NCBI GenBank assembly: GCA_938008575.1
Contig: CALLKB010000198.1
Coordinates: forward strand, 1 to 37,140
Reading direction: 5' to 3'
Length of the DNA: 37,140 nt
Origin: an uncultured Cytophagaceae bacterium
GTDB lineage: Bacteria > Bacteroidota > Bacteroidia > Cytophagales > Spirosomataceae
Below, one piece after another: positions 1 through 8,977 of the stretch. Positions within the stretch are counted from its first letter, which is position 1. Each line of letters begins with the position of its first letter. The notes below the pieces were generated by a model. The model ran no database searches. It had not been told where the DNA came from and saw only the letters and a program-made list of their open reading frames with translations. The position numbers and the translations under genes were made by a program.

Positions 1-696
1 ACTATGTTGTAATGTTTCTTTAATCGTTGCTTTATGATCTGAAGACTTTCTTATATCAGGCAATTGAATAAAATAGAATATGCCTGCAATGATTAACAAT
101 ACTATACCTAAAATGGTATAGGGTGTTTTAACCGTATACGCTTCCATAGCCAATGCCGCTTTTCTAGCAGCATCAGTCATAGAAGCTAATTCTGTATCTG
201 AATATCCCTTGGTTAAAATTAATCTTGCACCAATTGCTGGGGCTAATGCTACAGCCAATCCATTAAAGGATTGTACTAGGTTTAATCTTTGAGTAGCAGT
301 GGATGGATCTCCTAATCTAGATGCATATGGATTAGCAGCAGTTTCCAAAATAGTTAGACCGCAAGCAATGATAAATAATGCAATTAAGAAGTAATTATAA
401 GATTGATGATTAGCCGCTGGTACGAATAAAAAAGATCCAATAGCAAATAATAACAAACCAGCTATAATACCCATCTTATACCCCCATCGCTTCATAATGA
501 AGCCTGCAGGCATTGCCATAATAAAGTAAGCCACAAATACAGAAGAATCTACCAGCGTGGATTGGGTGGTGGTTAAAGTAAAAGATTTTTTTAAATGAGG
601 AATCAAAATGGGATCAAGGTTGTGTGCAAAACCCCACAAAAAGAAAAGACAAGTAATTAAAATAAAGGGCACATGTGTTGACTTAACTTTATCCAT
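1..696 (-). CDS. FucP-like MFS sugar:H+ symporter, 3' end cut by window edge
   Basis: This reading frame stays open from an ATG at 696 to the window edge, giving the first 232 residues of an inner membrane transporter. It begins with a short cytoplasmic tail followed by a helix containing FLWGFAHNLDPILIPHLK. It also carries an ETAANPYASRLGDP segment and a TQRLNLVQSFNGL segment, both typical of the FucP/GluP branch of the major facilitator superfamily, which imports fucose, glucose or galactose with protons. About half of the usual ~420 residues is missing because the window ends. It is divergent from the gene at 776, with 79 bp between them. Four of five arginine codons checked are AGA, unlike most genes further right but like the first half of its neighbour. 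The substrate cannot be assigned. Confidence 0.85.
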   Translation of the reverse strand, partial: MDKVKSTHVPFILITCLFFLWGFAHNLDPILIPHLKKSFTLTTTQSTLVDSSVFVAYFIMAMPAGFIMKRWGYKMGIIAGLLLFAIGSFLFVPAANHQSYNYFLIALFIIACGLTILETAANPYASRLGDPSTATQRLNLVQSFNGLAVALAPAIGARLILTKGYSDTELASMTDAARKAALAMEAYTVKTPYTILGIVLLIIAGIFYFIQLPDIRKSSDHKATIKETLQHS

Positions 697-775
697 CCTT
701 AATAATTTTACTTAAATATAAGCAAAACCTGTATTAGAAGATTAAATTCATACATTTACTATTCAATTTAAGCAT

Positions 776-2329
776 ATGAAAAAAATGATCTTTTTATCCA
801 TTCTTACAATAGTTTCTTTAAAGAACTGGTCTTTCCCTGTAAACAAAGTAGAAGATAGAGAATTCTATTTAATACAAATATACCATTGCAATAGTGCAGC
901 TCAAATAAGTGGTGTAGATGCTTATCTTAAAAATACATACTTACCCTATTTACATAAAAAGGGCATTCAAAAAATAGGTGTATTTGCTCCTATAGACAAC
1001 GACACTGCTTCAGATAAAAGAATTTATGTTTGGTTGCCTATGCCAAGCTTAAACACTTTAGATATATTGGATCAAGATGTAGAAAAGCTAGATCCAATGA
1101 CTAAGAATGCATTGGTTGATTTAGAAAATTTCGATGGTAGCTTACCATATACAAGAGTAGAAAGAATTATTACAAAATCTTTTATTGATCAACCAAAATA
1201 TGTGATGGAGTCTAGTTTAATTAAATCACCTGGTCGTATCTATGAATACAGAAGCTATGAAAGTCCTACCGAAAATATGCACTTAAGAAAAGTACACATG
1301 TTTAATCAAGGGGGTGAAGTAGTATTGTTTAAGCGTCTAAATTTTAATGCGATATTTTATTCCAAAGCTATCGCAGGTGCTAGAATGCCCAATTTAATTT
1401 ACATGACCAGCTTCAATAATATGGAAGATAGAAACGAGCACTGGAAAGCATTTGTTGCTTCTCCAGAAATGGTCACAGCTTTAGCGATTGCGGGAGATTT
1501 AACATTTAATCCGTTAACTGATACATTAACCAACGAAAAAGGGGAACAAGTTAAATTGGATGCTCCTACAGGAGATGAATTGCCACAAAAAGGTTTTGCT
1601 GCAGAAGATGCAGGATACCAAGCTCCCGCAGCGGATGGTTCAGGTGTTCAAGTAAAAGTTTCAGCAACATCTGACCGTTTACAATTATTAGATCCATTTG
1701 CAGCTTGGGAAGGCACTGACTTAACAGGCTTGAAATTATTGATCAAAGCAAAAGGAAAGTGTACAACAGATCATATCTCGATGGCAGGTCCATGGTTGAA
1801 ATACCGTGGTCACTTAGATAACATCTCGAACAACATGTTGATCGGTGCTGTTAACTTCTTCAATGAGAAAACAGACAACGTTAAAAATCAATTAACAGGT
1901 GAATATGGTCCTGTACCTGCCACGCAACGTGCTTACAAAGCAGCGGGAATTGGGACAATTGTGGTAGGGGATACCAACTACGGTGAAGGCTCATCACGTG
2001 AGCATGCGGCAATGGAACCACGTCACTTAGGTGTTCGTGCGGTATTGGTTAAATCATTTGCACGTATTCACGAAACCAACTTGAAAAAACAAGGTATGCT
2101 TGCGTTAACATTCGCTAATGAAGCAGACTATGATAAGATTCAAGAAAACGACAGCATTAATATTGTTGGCCTAGGTTCATTCGCACCCGAGAAATCATTA
2201 ACGATTGAATTGGTTCATGCAGATGGTTCGAAAGATAGTTTTGCTGTGAATCATACCTACAATGCACAACAAATTGAATGGTTCAAAGCAGGTGGTGCAT
2301 TGAACATTATTCGTGCATCAGTAAAATAG
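776..2329 (+). CDS. Chimeric ORF: secreted NIPSNAP-like domain joined to aconitase C-terminal domain
   Basis: Residues 1-20 look like a signal peptide. Residues ~25-225 resemble a NIPSNAP-family protein ([11 protein letters not shown] near the start, [13 protein letters not shown] in the second repeat, ending in NEHWKAF). From about residue 225 the sequence becomes the end of a bacterial aconitase: [21 protein letters not shown], then [12 protein letters not shown], then [14 protein letters not shown] of the swivel domain, ending at residue 517. A full Bacteroidota aconitase has roughly 750 residues, so the N-terminal ~460, including the [4Fe-4S] cysteine ligands, are absent. The NIPSNAP part also lacks its usual last ~30 residues. 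Arginine is AGA in 8 of 10 codons before the join and CGT in 8 of 8 after it. Aconitase activity is not expected. This is either an assembly chimera or a real recombination product; I favour the former. Confidence 0.8.
   Translation: MKKMIFLSILTIVSLKNWSFPVNKVEDREFYLIQIYHCNSAAQISGVDAYLKNTYLPYLHKKGIQKIGVFAPIDNDTASDKRIYVWLPMPSLNTLDILDQDVEKLDPMTKNALVDLENFDGSLPYTRVERIITKSFIDQPKYVMESSLIKSPGRIYEYRSYESPTENMHLRKVHMFNQGGEVVLFKRLNFNAIFYSKAIAGARMPNLIYMTSFNNMEDRNEHWKAFVASPEMVTALAIAGDLTFNPLTDTLTNEKGEQVKLDAPTGDELPQKGFAAEDAGYQAPAADGSGVQVKVSATSDRLQLLDPFAAWEGTDLTGLKLLIKAKGKCTTDHISMAGPWLKYRGHLDNISNNMLIGAVNFFNEKTDNVKNQLTGEYGPVPATQRAYKAAGIGTIVVGDTNYGEGSSREHAAMEPRHLGVRAVLVKSFARIHETNLKKQGMLALTFANEADYDKIQENDSINIVGLGSFAPEKSLTIELVHADGSKDSFAVNHTYNAQQIEWFKAGGALNIIRASVK
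1448..1474 (+). other. Junction between NIPSNAP-like and aconitase sequence
   Basis: The bases encode AFVASPEMV (residues 225-233). The motif fits both families: NIPSNAP proteins typically have HWKAF followed shortly by SPEW, and aconitases have [16 protein letters not shown]. Shared local similarity is what one expects either at a short-overlap misjoin in assembly or at a microhomology-mediated recombination point. The exact breakpoint cannot be placed more finely by eye. Confidence 0.65.
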
Positions 2330-2330
2330 A

Positions 2331-2361
2331 TTTGATTTAAGGCGTAAAATGTCTAATTTTG
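2331..2361 (+). promoter_or_regulatory. Bacteroidetes-type promoter for prs, overlapping a terminator hairpin
   Basis: TTTG at 2331-2334 and TAATTTTG at 2354-2361 are separated by 19 bases after the TTG, matching the Bacteroidetes consensus TTG / TAnnTTTG. Transcription would start near 2367, about 30 bases before the prs start codon. The -7 element lies across the loop and 3' arm of the preceding terminator hairpin. Confidence 0.6.
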
Positions 2362-2375
2362 CGCCTTAATTTTTA
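2339..2375 (+). terminator. Rho-independent terminator after the aconitase fragment
   Basis: The arms at 2339-2350 and 2356-2367 pair over 12 positions (one G-U) around a 5-base loop, and an AATTTTT run follows. The hairpin begins ten bases after the stop codon at 2329. Confidence 0.7.
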
Positions 2376-2398
2376 TAATTAAGCCCTTAACAAATAAC

Positions 2399-3340
2399 AT
2401 GGCAGCGATTAACGCAGTTAAAATTTTCTCCGGTTCGGCTTCTAATTATTTGGCAAAAGAAATCGCCAAATATTACGGGAAGGATTTAGGAGCTGTTACC
2501 ACTTTACGATTCTCAGATGGTGAAATGTCACCTAGTTTTGATGAATCTGTTCGCGGCTGTGATGTATTTATTATTCAATCAACATTTCCTACGGCTGATA
2601 ACTTGATGGAATTGTTATTGATGATTGATGCGGCAAGAAGAGCTTCAGCCCACTATGTGACTGCAGTTATTCCTTATTTTGGTTATTCACGTCAAGATCG
2701 TAAAGATCGTCCACGTGTAGGAATTGGAGCAAAATTAATTGGCAATTTATTGACAGCTGCTGGAGCGGATCGTTTAATGACGATTGACCTACATGCAGGT
2801 CAGATTCAAGGATTCATGGATTTTCCAGTAGATCACTTGGAGGGAAACGCCATTTTTGTTCCATATTTGAAATCATTGAATTTACAAAACATCGTATTCG
2901 CTTCTCCAGATGTGGGAGGTGTAGTACGTACGCGTAACATGGCCAAATTCTTCAATGCGGAGATGGTTATTTGCGATAAGCACCGGAAACGTGCTAATGA
3001 AATTGCATCGATGCAATTAATTGGTGATGTGAAAGGAGCAGATGTAGTCTTAGTCGATGACTTAATTGATACAGGTGGTACTTTGTGCAAAGCCGCTCAA
3101 TTATTAATGGATAAGGGTGCAAATTCCGTTCGCGCGGTGGTAACTCACCCTGTTTTATCTGGAAAAGCGTATGAGAACATTTCTAATTCAGTTTTAACTG
3201 AATTATTAGTTACAGATACGATTCCTCAAAAACAAGCATGCGACAAAATTAAGGTATTATCAGTTGCTGAGTTATTTGCGAAGGCAATCGGTCGTATCCG
3301 TGATCACGAGTCTATCAGTTCTTTATTTATTAAATATTAA
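2399..3340 (+). CDS. prs: Ribose-phosphate pyrophosphokinase (PRPP synthetase)
   Basis: This cytosolic enzyme transfers pyrophosphate from ATP to ribose 5-phosphate, making PRPP for purine, pyrimidine, histidine, tryptophan and NAD synthesis. At 313 residues it has the normal class I length. The family is shown by IFSGSASNYLAKEIA at the N-terminus, RFSDGEMSPSFDESVRG, the ATP-binding YFGYSRQDRKDRPR loop, DLHAGQIQGFMD, and the PRPP-binding VVLVDDLIDTGGTL. The ATG at 2399 places the conserved N-terminal strand correctly. It has its own predicted promoter inside the preceding terminator. rplY follows after 61 bases without a visible terminator, so the two are probably cotranscribed, a pairing also common in other bacteria. 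Confidence 0.97.
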   Translation: MAAINAVKIFSGSASNYLAKEIAKYYGKDLGAVTTLRFSDGEMSPSFDESVRGCDVFIIQSTFPTADNLMELLLMIDAARRASAHYVTAVIPYFGYSRQDRKDRPRVGIGAKLIGNLLTAAGADRLMTIDLHAGQIQGFMDFPVDHLEGNAIFVPYLKSLNLQNIVFASPDVGGVVRTRNMAKFFNAEMVICDKHRKRANEIASMQLIGDVKGADVVLVDDLIDTGGTLCKAAQLLMDKGANSVRAVVTHPVLSGKAYENISNSVLTELLVTDTIPQKQACDKIKVLSVAELFAKAIGRIRDHESISSLFIKY

Positions 3341-3401
3341 TTTCAATCGTTTTCAGGGGATAGCCTTCGAGCGAAAGACTGGAAACACTAACAAAAACAA
3401 A

Positions 3402-3968
3402 ATGAAAAAGTTAGAAATCGTAGGGTATAAGCGCGCTACATTAGGTACAAAAGGTTCAAAAGATTTACGTGCAGAGGCACTAGCTCCATGTGTATTATAC
3501 GGTGGAAAAGAGCAATTGCATTTCGCTGTTCCAATGATCTTGTTCCGTGAGTTATTATATTCTGCAGATGTTTACGAAGTAGAATTGAACATCGAAGGTG
3601 ATATTCACCGTGCTATCTTGCAAGATGCTCAGTTTCACCCAGTGAATGAAATGATTCTTCACGTTGATTTCTTAGAAATCACTGCTGATAAGCCTATCAA
3701 AATTGACGTTCCGGTTAAAATCATTGGTAACTCTCCTGGCGTTATCAAAGGGGGTAAAATGGTACAAAAATTACGTAAAGTTTCTTTGCGTGGTTTAGTA
3801 GCTAACATTCCTGATTTTGTTACTGCTGATATCTCTGGCCTTGATTTAGGTCAAACTGTAAAAGTTAACAAGTTGAAAGTTGAAGGTTGCGAAATCTTAA
3901 ACCCAGCTTCTAACCCAGTTGCAACAATCGATATCCCAAGAGCTTTAAGAGGTAAATTAACCGCTTAA
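3402..3968 (+). CDS. rplY: 50S ribosomal protein L25 (Ctc/TL5 long form)
   Basis: L25 binds 5S rRNA in the large ribosomal subunit. The start MKKLEIVGYKRATLG at 3402 is chosen because it matches the family N-terminus; the open frame extends upstream to 3264, but those codons overlap prs and resemble nothing. With 188 residues it is the two-domain Ctc/TL5 form: an N-terminal 5S-binding barrel (LYGGKEQLHFAVP, then HRAILQDAQFHPV) and a C-terminal beta domain (IKIDVPVKIIGNSPGVIKGG, then LRGLVANIPD). It lies 61 bases after prs and is closed by a strong terminator. Confidence 0.95.
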   Translation: MKKLEIVGYKRATLGTKGSKDLRAEALAPCVLYGGKEQLHFAVPMILFRELLYSADVYEVELNIEGDIHRAILQDAQFHPVNEMILHVDFLEITADKPIKIDVPVKIIGNSPGVIKGGKMVQKLRKVSLRGLVANIPDFVTADISGLDLGQTVKVNKLKVEGCEILNPASNPVATIDIPRALRGKLTA

Positions 3969-3994
3969 TCCACTTCGGAATTTCTGATAGAACT

Positions 3995-4031
3995 AAAAAA
4001 GCCCTTCGTCAATCGACGAAGGGCTTTTTTT
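3995..4031. terminator. Strong bidirectional terminator between rplY and hppA
   Basis: A perfect 10-bp stem (4001-4010 with 4015-4024, loop AATC) is flanked by six A on the left and seven T on the right. It can therefore end rplY on the plus strand and hppA on the minus strand. Confidence 0.9.
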
Positions 4032-4036
4032 ATGGC

Positions 4037-4064
4037 AAGCGATTCCCGATATCGAGAATCGCTT
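4037..4064. other. Second inverted repeat between convergent genes
   Basis: AAGCGATTC at 4037-4045 pairs perfectly with GAATCGCTT at 4056-4064. The 10-base loop is itself a CGATATCG palindrome. It lies directly after the hppA stop, before the T-rich terminator as read on the minus strand. Its role is unknown; it may add to termination or protect the 3' end. Confidence 0.6.
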
Positions 4065-4071
4065 AAATTAT

Positions 4072-6252
4072 CTAACGCTTTGCTACCATCTTAATGATAG
4101 GAGCAGGTGATTTTACACTCGAATGTGCAGGACTCTTTCCTACGTGAATGTAAGGTGCGATAACCAAGGATACAATGGACATCAATTTAATCAAGATGTT
4201 CATCGATGGGCCTGAGGTATCTTTGAATGGATCACCAACCGTGTCACCCGTTACAGCAGCTTTGTGAGGCTCAGAACCCTTCTTGAATGTTTGACCATCA
4301 ATCAATACACCTTTCTCAAACGACTTCTTCGCATTATCCCAAGCACCACCAGCATTTGATTGGAAAATTCCCATTAAAACACCTGATACCGTTACACCGG
4401 CTAATAAACCACCTAATACTTCAGGTCCCATGGTAAAGCCAACAATCACTGGCACCGACAAAGCAATTGCACCAGGAAGAATCATTTGACGAATAGACGC
4501 CTCTGTCGAGATGGCCACACATTTTTCATATTCTGGTTTTGCCTTGTATTCCATAATTCCAGGAATCTCACGGAATTGACGACGAACCTCATTCACCATT
4601 TCCATTGCAGCTTTACCAACTGCAGAAATACATAAAGCTGAGAAAATAAATGGAATCATTCCTCCCACGAATAAGCCAGCTAAAACATCTGCCTTATAAA
4701 TATCGATTGCATCAATACCAGCAATGCCAACAAACGCTGCAAATAAAGCTAAAGATGTTAACGCCGCCGAAGCAATCGCAAATCCTTTACCAGTTGCAGC
4801 CGTCGTATTACCTACCGCATCCAAATTATCTGTACGGTCACGAACCTCAGAAGGTAATTGTGACATTTCAGCAATACCACCCGCATTATCCGCAATTGGA
4901 CCAAATGCATCAATCGCTAATTGCATGGCAGTCGTTGCCATCATACCCGCAGCAGCGATAGAAACACCATAGATACCAGCAAAGTGATAGGATGCAATGA
5001 TACCTGCCGCCAATACCAAAATTGGTAATACCGTTGATTCCATTCCTACCGCAAGGCCACCAATGATATTTGTCGCATGACCTGTACCTGATTTTTGTAC
5101 GATCGAATCTACAGGACGTTTACCCATGGCAGTGTAATATTCTGTGATGATCGACATCAAAGTACCTACAACTAAGCCTACAATAATCGCATAAAACACA
5201 TCCATGGCAGAAAATGTAGTACCACGAAGTGTTAGGCTTTCTGGTAAAATATTCGTCACTAAGAAATAGGATGTTACAAAAGTGATCGCAATCGAAGTAT
5301 AGTTACCTAAGTTCAATGCATTTTGAACAGAATCCGTTTCTTTCGAAATACGAACAAAGAAAGTAGATACTAATGATGCGATTAATCCTACACCCGCAAT
5401 CAACATGGGCAATAGGACAGGGGAGAATCCACCGTAATTATCAGACACTTCAATTTCCTGACCTAATACCATTGTCGCAAGGATCGTTGCCACATAAGAA
5501 CCGAATAAATCGGCACCCATGCCTGCCACGTCACCCACGTTATCTCCTACGTTATCTGCAATCGTTGCAGGGTTACGAACATCATCTTCTGGAATTCCTG
5601 CTTCAACTTTACCTACCAAATCAGCTCCCACATCCGCAGCTTTTGTGTAGATACCACCACCCACACGAGCGAACAAAGCAATCGATTCAGCTCCTAAAGA
5701 AAAACCCGCCAATACTTCGATAGCCGTTTTCATCTCAACAGAAGTCAATGCTTGTCCTTCAGCGAAAATCTGATAAAACGCAATAAATAAACCACCTAGG
5801 CCTAAAATTGCTAAACCTGCAACTCCCATACCCATCACAGAACCACCTGTAAAAGATACATTTAAGGCCTTAGCTAATGAAGTTCGAGCTGCTTCAGCCG
5901 TACGAACATTGGCTTTCGTCGCAACAATCATTCCAATATAGCCAGCTGTCGCTGAAAATATCGCGCCAATTAAAAAAGCAACGGCGATTAAAGGGGATGA
6001 GTGGATGGGATTTTCCACAGTTCCCGTTTGCGTCCCCAACCAAGCTAATAGAATTGCTGTGGGAATAGCGAAATAGGTTAATATTTTCCATTCTGCTTTT
6101 AAAAATGCAATAGCTCCATCGGCGATATAACCCGATAACTCTTGCATCTTGTCATTTCCTGCATCTTGTTTAGATACCCAACTAAATTTCCATGCTGTAT
6201 ACAGCAATCCTACTATACCAAAAGCAGGCACTAAGTAAACAATTTGATTCAT
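4072..6252 (-). CDS. hppA: Membrane-bound ion-pumping pyrophosphatase, predicted K+-dependent
   Basis: This inner membrane enzyme couples pyrophosphate hydrolysis to cation export. The 726 residues carry the catalytic loop [20 protein letters not shown] followed by [20 protein letters not shown], and the C-terminal substrate loop [21 protein letters not shown]. Around residues 480-486, [10 protein letters not shown] has Ala where K+-independent enzymes have Lys, which marks the K+-dependent class. In [13 protein letters not shown] the Glu of Na+ pumps (DLFES) is Gly, and the later Glu of plant-type H+ pumps (GSYAE) is also absent, so proton transport by a divergent type is the likeliest reading but is not certain. 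The start [12 protein letters not shown] begins the first membrane helix. It converges on rplY. Confidence 0.95.
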   Translation of the reverse strand: MNQIVYLVPAFGIVGLLYTAWKFSWVSKQDAGNDKMQELSGYIADGAIAFLKAEWKILTYFAIPTAILLAWLGTQTGTVENPIHSSPLIAVAFLIGAIFSATAGYIGMIVATKANVRTAEAARTSLAKALNVSFTGGSVMGMGVAGLAILGLGGLFIAFYQIFAEGQALTSVEMKTAIEVLAGFSLGAESIALFARVGGGIYTKAADVGADLVGKVEAGIPEDDVRNPATIADNVGDNVGDVAGMGADLFGSYVATILATMVLGQEIEVSDNYGGFSPVLLPMLIAGVGLIASLVSTFFVRISKETDSVQNALNLGNYTSIAITFVTSYFLVTNILPESLTLRGTTFSAMDVFYAIIVGLVVGTLMSIITEYYTAMGKRPVDSIVQKSGTGHATNIIGGLAVGMESTVLPILVLAAGIIASYHFAGIYGVSIAAAGMMATTAMQLAIDAFGPIADNAGGIAEMSQLPSEVRDRTDNLDAVGNTTAATGKGFAIASAALTSLALFAAFVGIAGIDAIDIYKADVLAGLFVGGMIPFIFSALCISAVGKAAMEMVNEVRRQFREIPGIMEYKAKPEYEKCVAISTEASIRQMILPGAIALSVPVIVGFTMGPEVLGGLLAGVTVSGVLMGIFQSNAGGAWDNAKKSFEKGVLIDGQTFKKGSEPHKAAVTGDTVGDPFKDTSGPSMNILIKLMSIVSLVIAPYIHVGKSPAHSSVKSPAPIIKMVAKR

Positions 6253-6286
6253 AAATAAAGATTTAGATTATTTCAAAAAAATTTAG

Positions 6287-6318
6287 CACAATTAATAGAA
6301 TTTGGAGCATATTTCCAA
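6287..6318 (-). promoter_or_regulatory. Possible hppA promoter
   Basis: On the minus strand TTG (6318-6316), a 21-base spacer and TAATTGTG (6294-6287) approximate the Bacteroidetes consensus with one mismatch. Transcription would start near 6280. This is a weak match read by eye. Confidence 0.3.
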
Positions 6319-8898
6319 CTAGAAAGGCAAGGTTAATGAAACTTTCCATTGCGAGGGTACCCAATTTCCGATAGGTTTCGCAACTTCTAAACCAAAAGCT
6401 TTTAATATACCTTGCAAGGAATATGCTGCCTCATAATACCCCTCACGTAAATCAAGATCTCCTTTATTTAATGCGCTAAAGCGAATATGCTCCCGCAATC
6501 CATATAAATAGAACCATTGACTTTGTGTATAAAGCAATTTTCTTGGGCTCCATTTGGCATGAAACACAAGTGAGCGATTACCTGTACTAAACTGGTACAT
6601 CGGCAAAGCACTAAATCCAAATGGTACACTAGAAATTAGATTTAACTCATTTCCATTAAAGTGCGTATAATCCAAATAGATTTGAGGCTTGACTAAGAAT
6701 TCATCATATCGAAGCTGATAGGCTAATTTACCCAAACGATTCAAGTTGATGGTTTGATCTAACTGAAATCCTATTTTGGCAAAGCCATAATTGCCCACAA
6801 CCCATTGGGATTCGAATTGTACCTTAGGAGCATTCTCAGGATTTGATAATCGTCGAATCGAATTATAAAGTCGCCAAGTAGATCCAGGCTGCCAAGTAAC
6901 ACGCATACCTAAACTCAATTGCTCATGTTGAACAAATCGCGTATCCTGAATTTCGGAAGAAATTGGATAATTAGGTCGAAAACGATTTTCCTGCTTATAC
7001 CAACCATAATCAACAACGTTCGATAAAGGGCTTCGTTGACGATATTCCAATTCCCCTGAAATTAGCCAGGGCGCTCGAATCTGATATCGAAAACCTAATT
7101 GAACAAATTGTTTTTCATACCATGACAAATAGCTCACCGAATTAAATAAGGATGTACTACTATTCAAATTCATAGGCAGCGTTTTAGCAGAACTAAAATT
7201 CATAAGCTCTGAACCCGCACGTAAATTCCACCAATGCAATCCACCAGCGGCTTGATTTTCGAATGAAATCGACCCATTTATCGCCTCTCTAATAAATGCA
7301 TAACGAACTTGCCCTCCAATTCTCCAATAATCCGTCTTATTTAGTTGATGATTTAGCGTCAAGCTACGATTCACATAAAATCCATCTACAGGAGTAAAAC
7401 CTCCACCAAACATATCCAAGGTTATGGAATTACCCTTTCCATCTTTTTCATAATTATAGCGCTTGCCGAAAAACAATTGTGCCACATGAAACTTAGGCAA
7501 GGTATTTAACGAATCCTTCTTCATTTTGGCGCGCTCAAAAACATATAAACTATCAGCTTCCTTGAATCCCTTTACTTCGGCCTCAGACAATGGTACCTCT
7601 CGAGCTTCGTTCCAATAGGCCTCTGATTGCTTAGATGCTGAAGAATCAACTTGCATTTCATACATACTACTCACATCAGCTTTTGCAAGTGAATCCGTTT
7701 TGCTTTCTTCCTTCGTTACCTTCTTCAATACACGTTTTAATTTTTTACGCGTAATTTCTCCATTAAAAGCCGTTTGAACATCTTTAATCTTAGAACGATC
7801 TATTTCCTTCGCCAACGATTTATCCAAGCGCTCCTCAATAATCTGAGGTTTAACCACAAAGCCTGGATTAACCTGAATTTGGTAGGATTTAACTTGTGTC
7901 ACATAATTGATAGTAAATCCCAAGCCCAAGGCCTGCATATTGGCCCGCATTTCATAATTTATGGGCATCCAAACACCTTGAAATTCAGCATTTTGTTGGC
8001 TTAACTGATAATTGCCATTCCCGTTCTTAAAATTTAATCGCAAAGAATATATGCTCCAAGTATCCTCTACAACAAGCAATTCTCCTTCAAACAAATCAAT
8101 GGAAAATGATTTAGGTCTGACTTGTATCTTACTAATTGTCTTTCCTCCTTGGGAAAAGCTGCCTAAATAACTAAAGCTATAAAATTGAAATGCTGAAGGC
8201 GATACAGGCGATATCAATGCTCCCCAAACTTTAGGCATATAAAAATTAGTTTGCGTTGCACGCAAATTAGGTGCATCAGCCGTTTTCATCGCTAAGGGTA
8301 AATTATTCCGATTTGAAATAACACGCTCTTTAATCTGATTAGGCCGTTTATAATCTACCTGATTAATCGCTTCTAAGACATAAGTTCGACCTACTTTAAT
8401 TCCAGCATCTTTTTCCAATTGCTTTCCAAAAGCAAAATCGGCCAACTTCGAAATGGAGGTAATCTTCCCGTTACCTTTGATATAGGCTTTTGCCTGATAA
8501 GCATTAAGTTCTTTTAAGTGGAATGGCGCCATCGAAATCATCCTACGCATAATACCAATTGCCGGATCTTCCTTTAATGCACGAATATTAACTTCTTCAA
8601 GAGACACAGTCTGTTCTTGCATCTGAACAATATAGTCTCGTTTTACTTCTTGCCCAGATAATTCAACATCAATCGTCCTAGGCGCAAAGCCTACATGCCG
8701 AAAAACCAAACGATTTTTGCCCGACTTCAAATGAATTTCAAATTGACCATCTTCGTTCGCCAATGTTCCTTGATTGGTATTTTCCACCCAAATGGATGTA
8801 AATGCAAGGGCTTCTTTTTGCGCATCAATCACTTTTCCTTGAATGGATTGAGCAAATAAAGAAACAGGAAAAATAAACAAGAGTAACAGTAGCTTCAT
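6319..8898 (-). CDS. Carboxypeptidase-regulatory-like domain / DUF5686 outer membrane protein
   Basis: A signal peptide (MKLLLLLFIFPVSLFAQ) is followed by a CarboxypepD_reg-like beta-sandwich (QGKVIDAQKEALAFTSIWVE to about residue 95). The rest, to residue 859, matches the DUF5686 type found throughout Bacteroidota: a conserved region near AIGIMRRMISMAPFHLKEL, a charged linker rich in Lys/Ser/Glu near residues 370-460, then alternating aromatic beta strands ending in WKVSLTLPF, as expected of an outer membrane barrel. Function is unknown; the family resembles TonB-dependent receptors in its N-terminal domain but shows no TonB plug. It is divergent from the aminotransferase at 8978, with 79 bp between them. 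Confidence 0.85.
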   Translation of the reverse strand: MKLLLLLFIFPVSLFAQSIQGKVIDAQKEALAFTSIWVENTNQGTLANEDGQFEIHLKSGKNRLVFRHVGFAPRTIDVELSGQEVKRDYIVQMQEQTVSLEEVNIRALKEDPAIGIMRRMISMAPFHLKELNAYQAKAYIKGNGKITSISKLADFAFGKQLEKDAGIKVGRTYVLEAINQVDYKRPNQIKERVISNRNNLPLAMKTADAPNLRATQTNFYMPKVWGALISPVSPSAFQFYSFSYLGSFSQGGKTISKIQVRPKSFSIDLFEGELLVVEDTWSIYSLRLNFKNGNGNYQLSQQNAEFQGVWMPINYEMRANMQALGLGFTINYVTQVKSYQIQVNPGFVVKPQIIEERLDKSLAKEIDRSKIKDVQTAFNGEITRKKLKRVLKKVTKEESKTDSLAKADVSSMYEMQVDSSASKQSEAYWNEAREVPLSEAEVKGFKEADSLYVFERAKMKKDSLNTLPKFHVAQLFFGKRYNYEKDGKGNSITLDMFGGGFTPVDGFYVNRSLTLNHQLNKTDYWRIGGQVRYAFIREAINGSISFENQAAGGLHWWNLRAGSELMNFSSAKTLPMNLNSSTSLFNSVSYLSWYEKQFVQLGFRYQIRAPWLISGELEYRQRSPLSNVVDYGWYKQENRFRPNYPISSEIQDTRFVQHEQLSLGMRVTWQPGSTWRLYNSIRRLSNPENAPKVQFESQWVVGNYGFAKIGFQLDQTINLNRLGKLAYQLRYDEFLVKPQIYLDYTHFNGNELNLISSVPFGFSALPMYQFSTGNRSLVFHAKWSPRKLLYTQSQWFYLYGLREHIRFSALNKGDLDLREGYYEAAYSLQGILKAFGLEVAKPIGNWVPSQWKVSLTLPF

Positions 8899-8962
8899 GA
8901 CGCAAGATTCGAAGATTATAGGAATAGACCATGTTAAAAACTGATAATTTGATAAAAGGCTG

Positions 8963-8970
8963 TAAATTTG
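8963..8970 (+). promoter_or_regulatory. Candidate -7 element for the aminotransferase gene
   Basis: TAAATTTG matches TAnnTTTG exactly. It ends only 7 bases before the ATG at 8978, so transcription from it would give an essentially leaderless mRNA. No well-spaced TTG was found upstream (the nearest TTTG, 8948-8951, is only 11 bases away), so the call is tentative. Confidence 0.4.
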
Positions 8971-8977
8971 AATTGAT

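Noticed and set aside
3264-3401. N-terminal extension of the L25 reading frame
   Set aside because: It overlaps the end of prs, has no L25 similarity, and a family-matching ATG exists at 3402.
3341-3401. Structured RNA leader before rplY
   Set aside because: Short complementary stretches are present (around CTTCGAGCGAAAG), but no stable or known leader structure could be drawn by eye.
4650-4972. Open frames on the plus strand inside hppA
   Set aside because: They are antisense shadows of a well-supported gene, with low-complexity translations and no start context.
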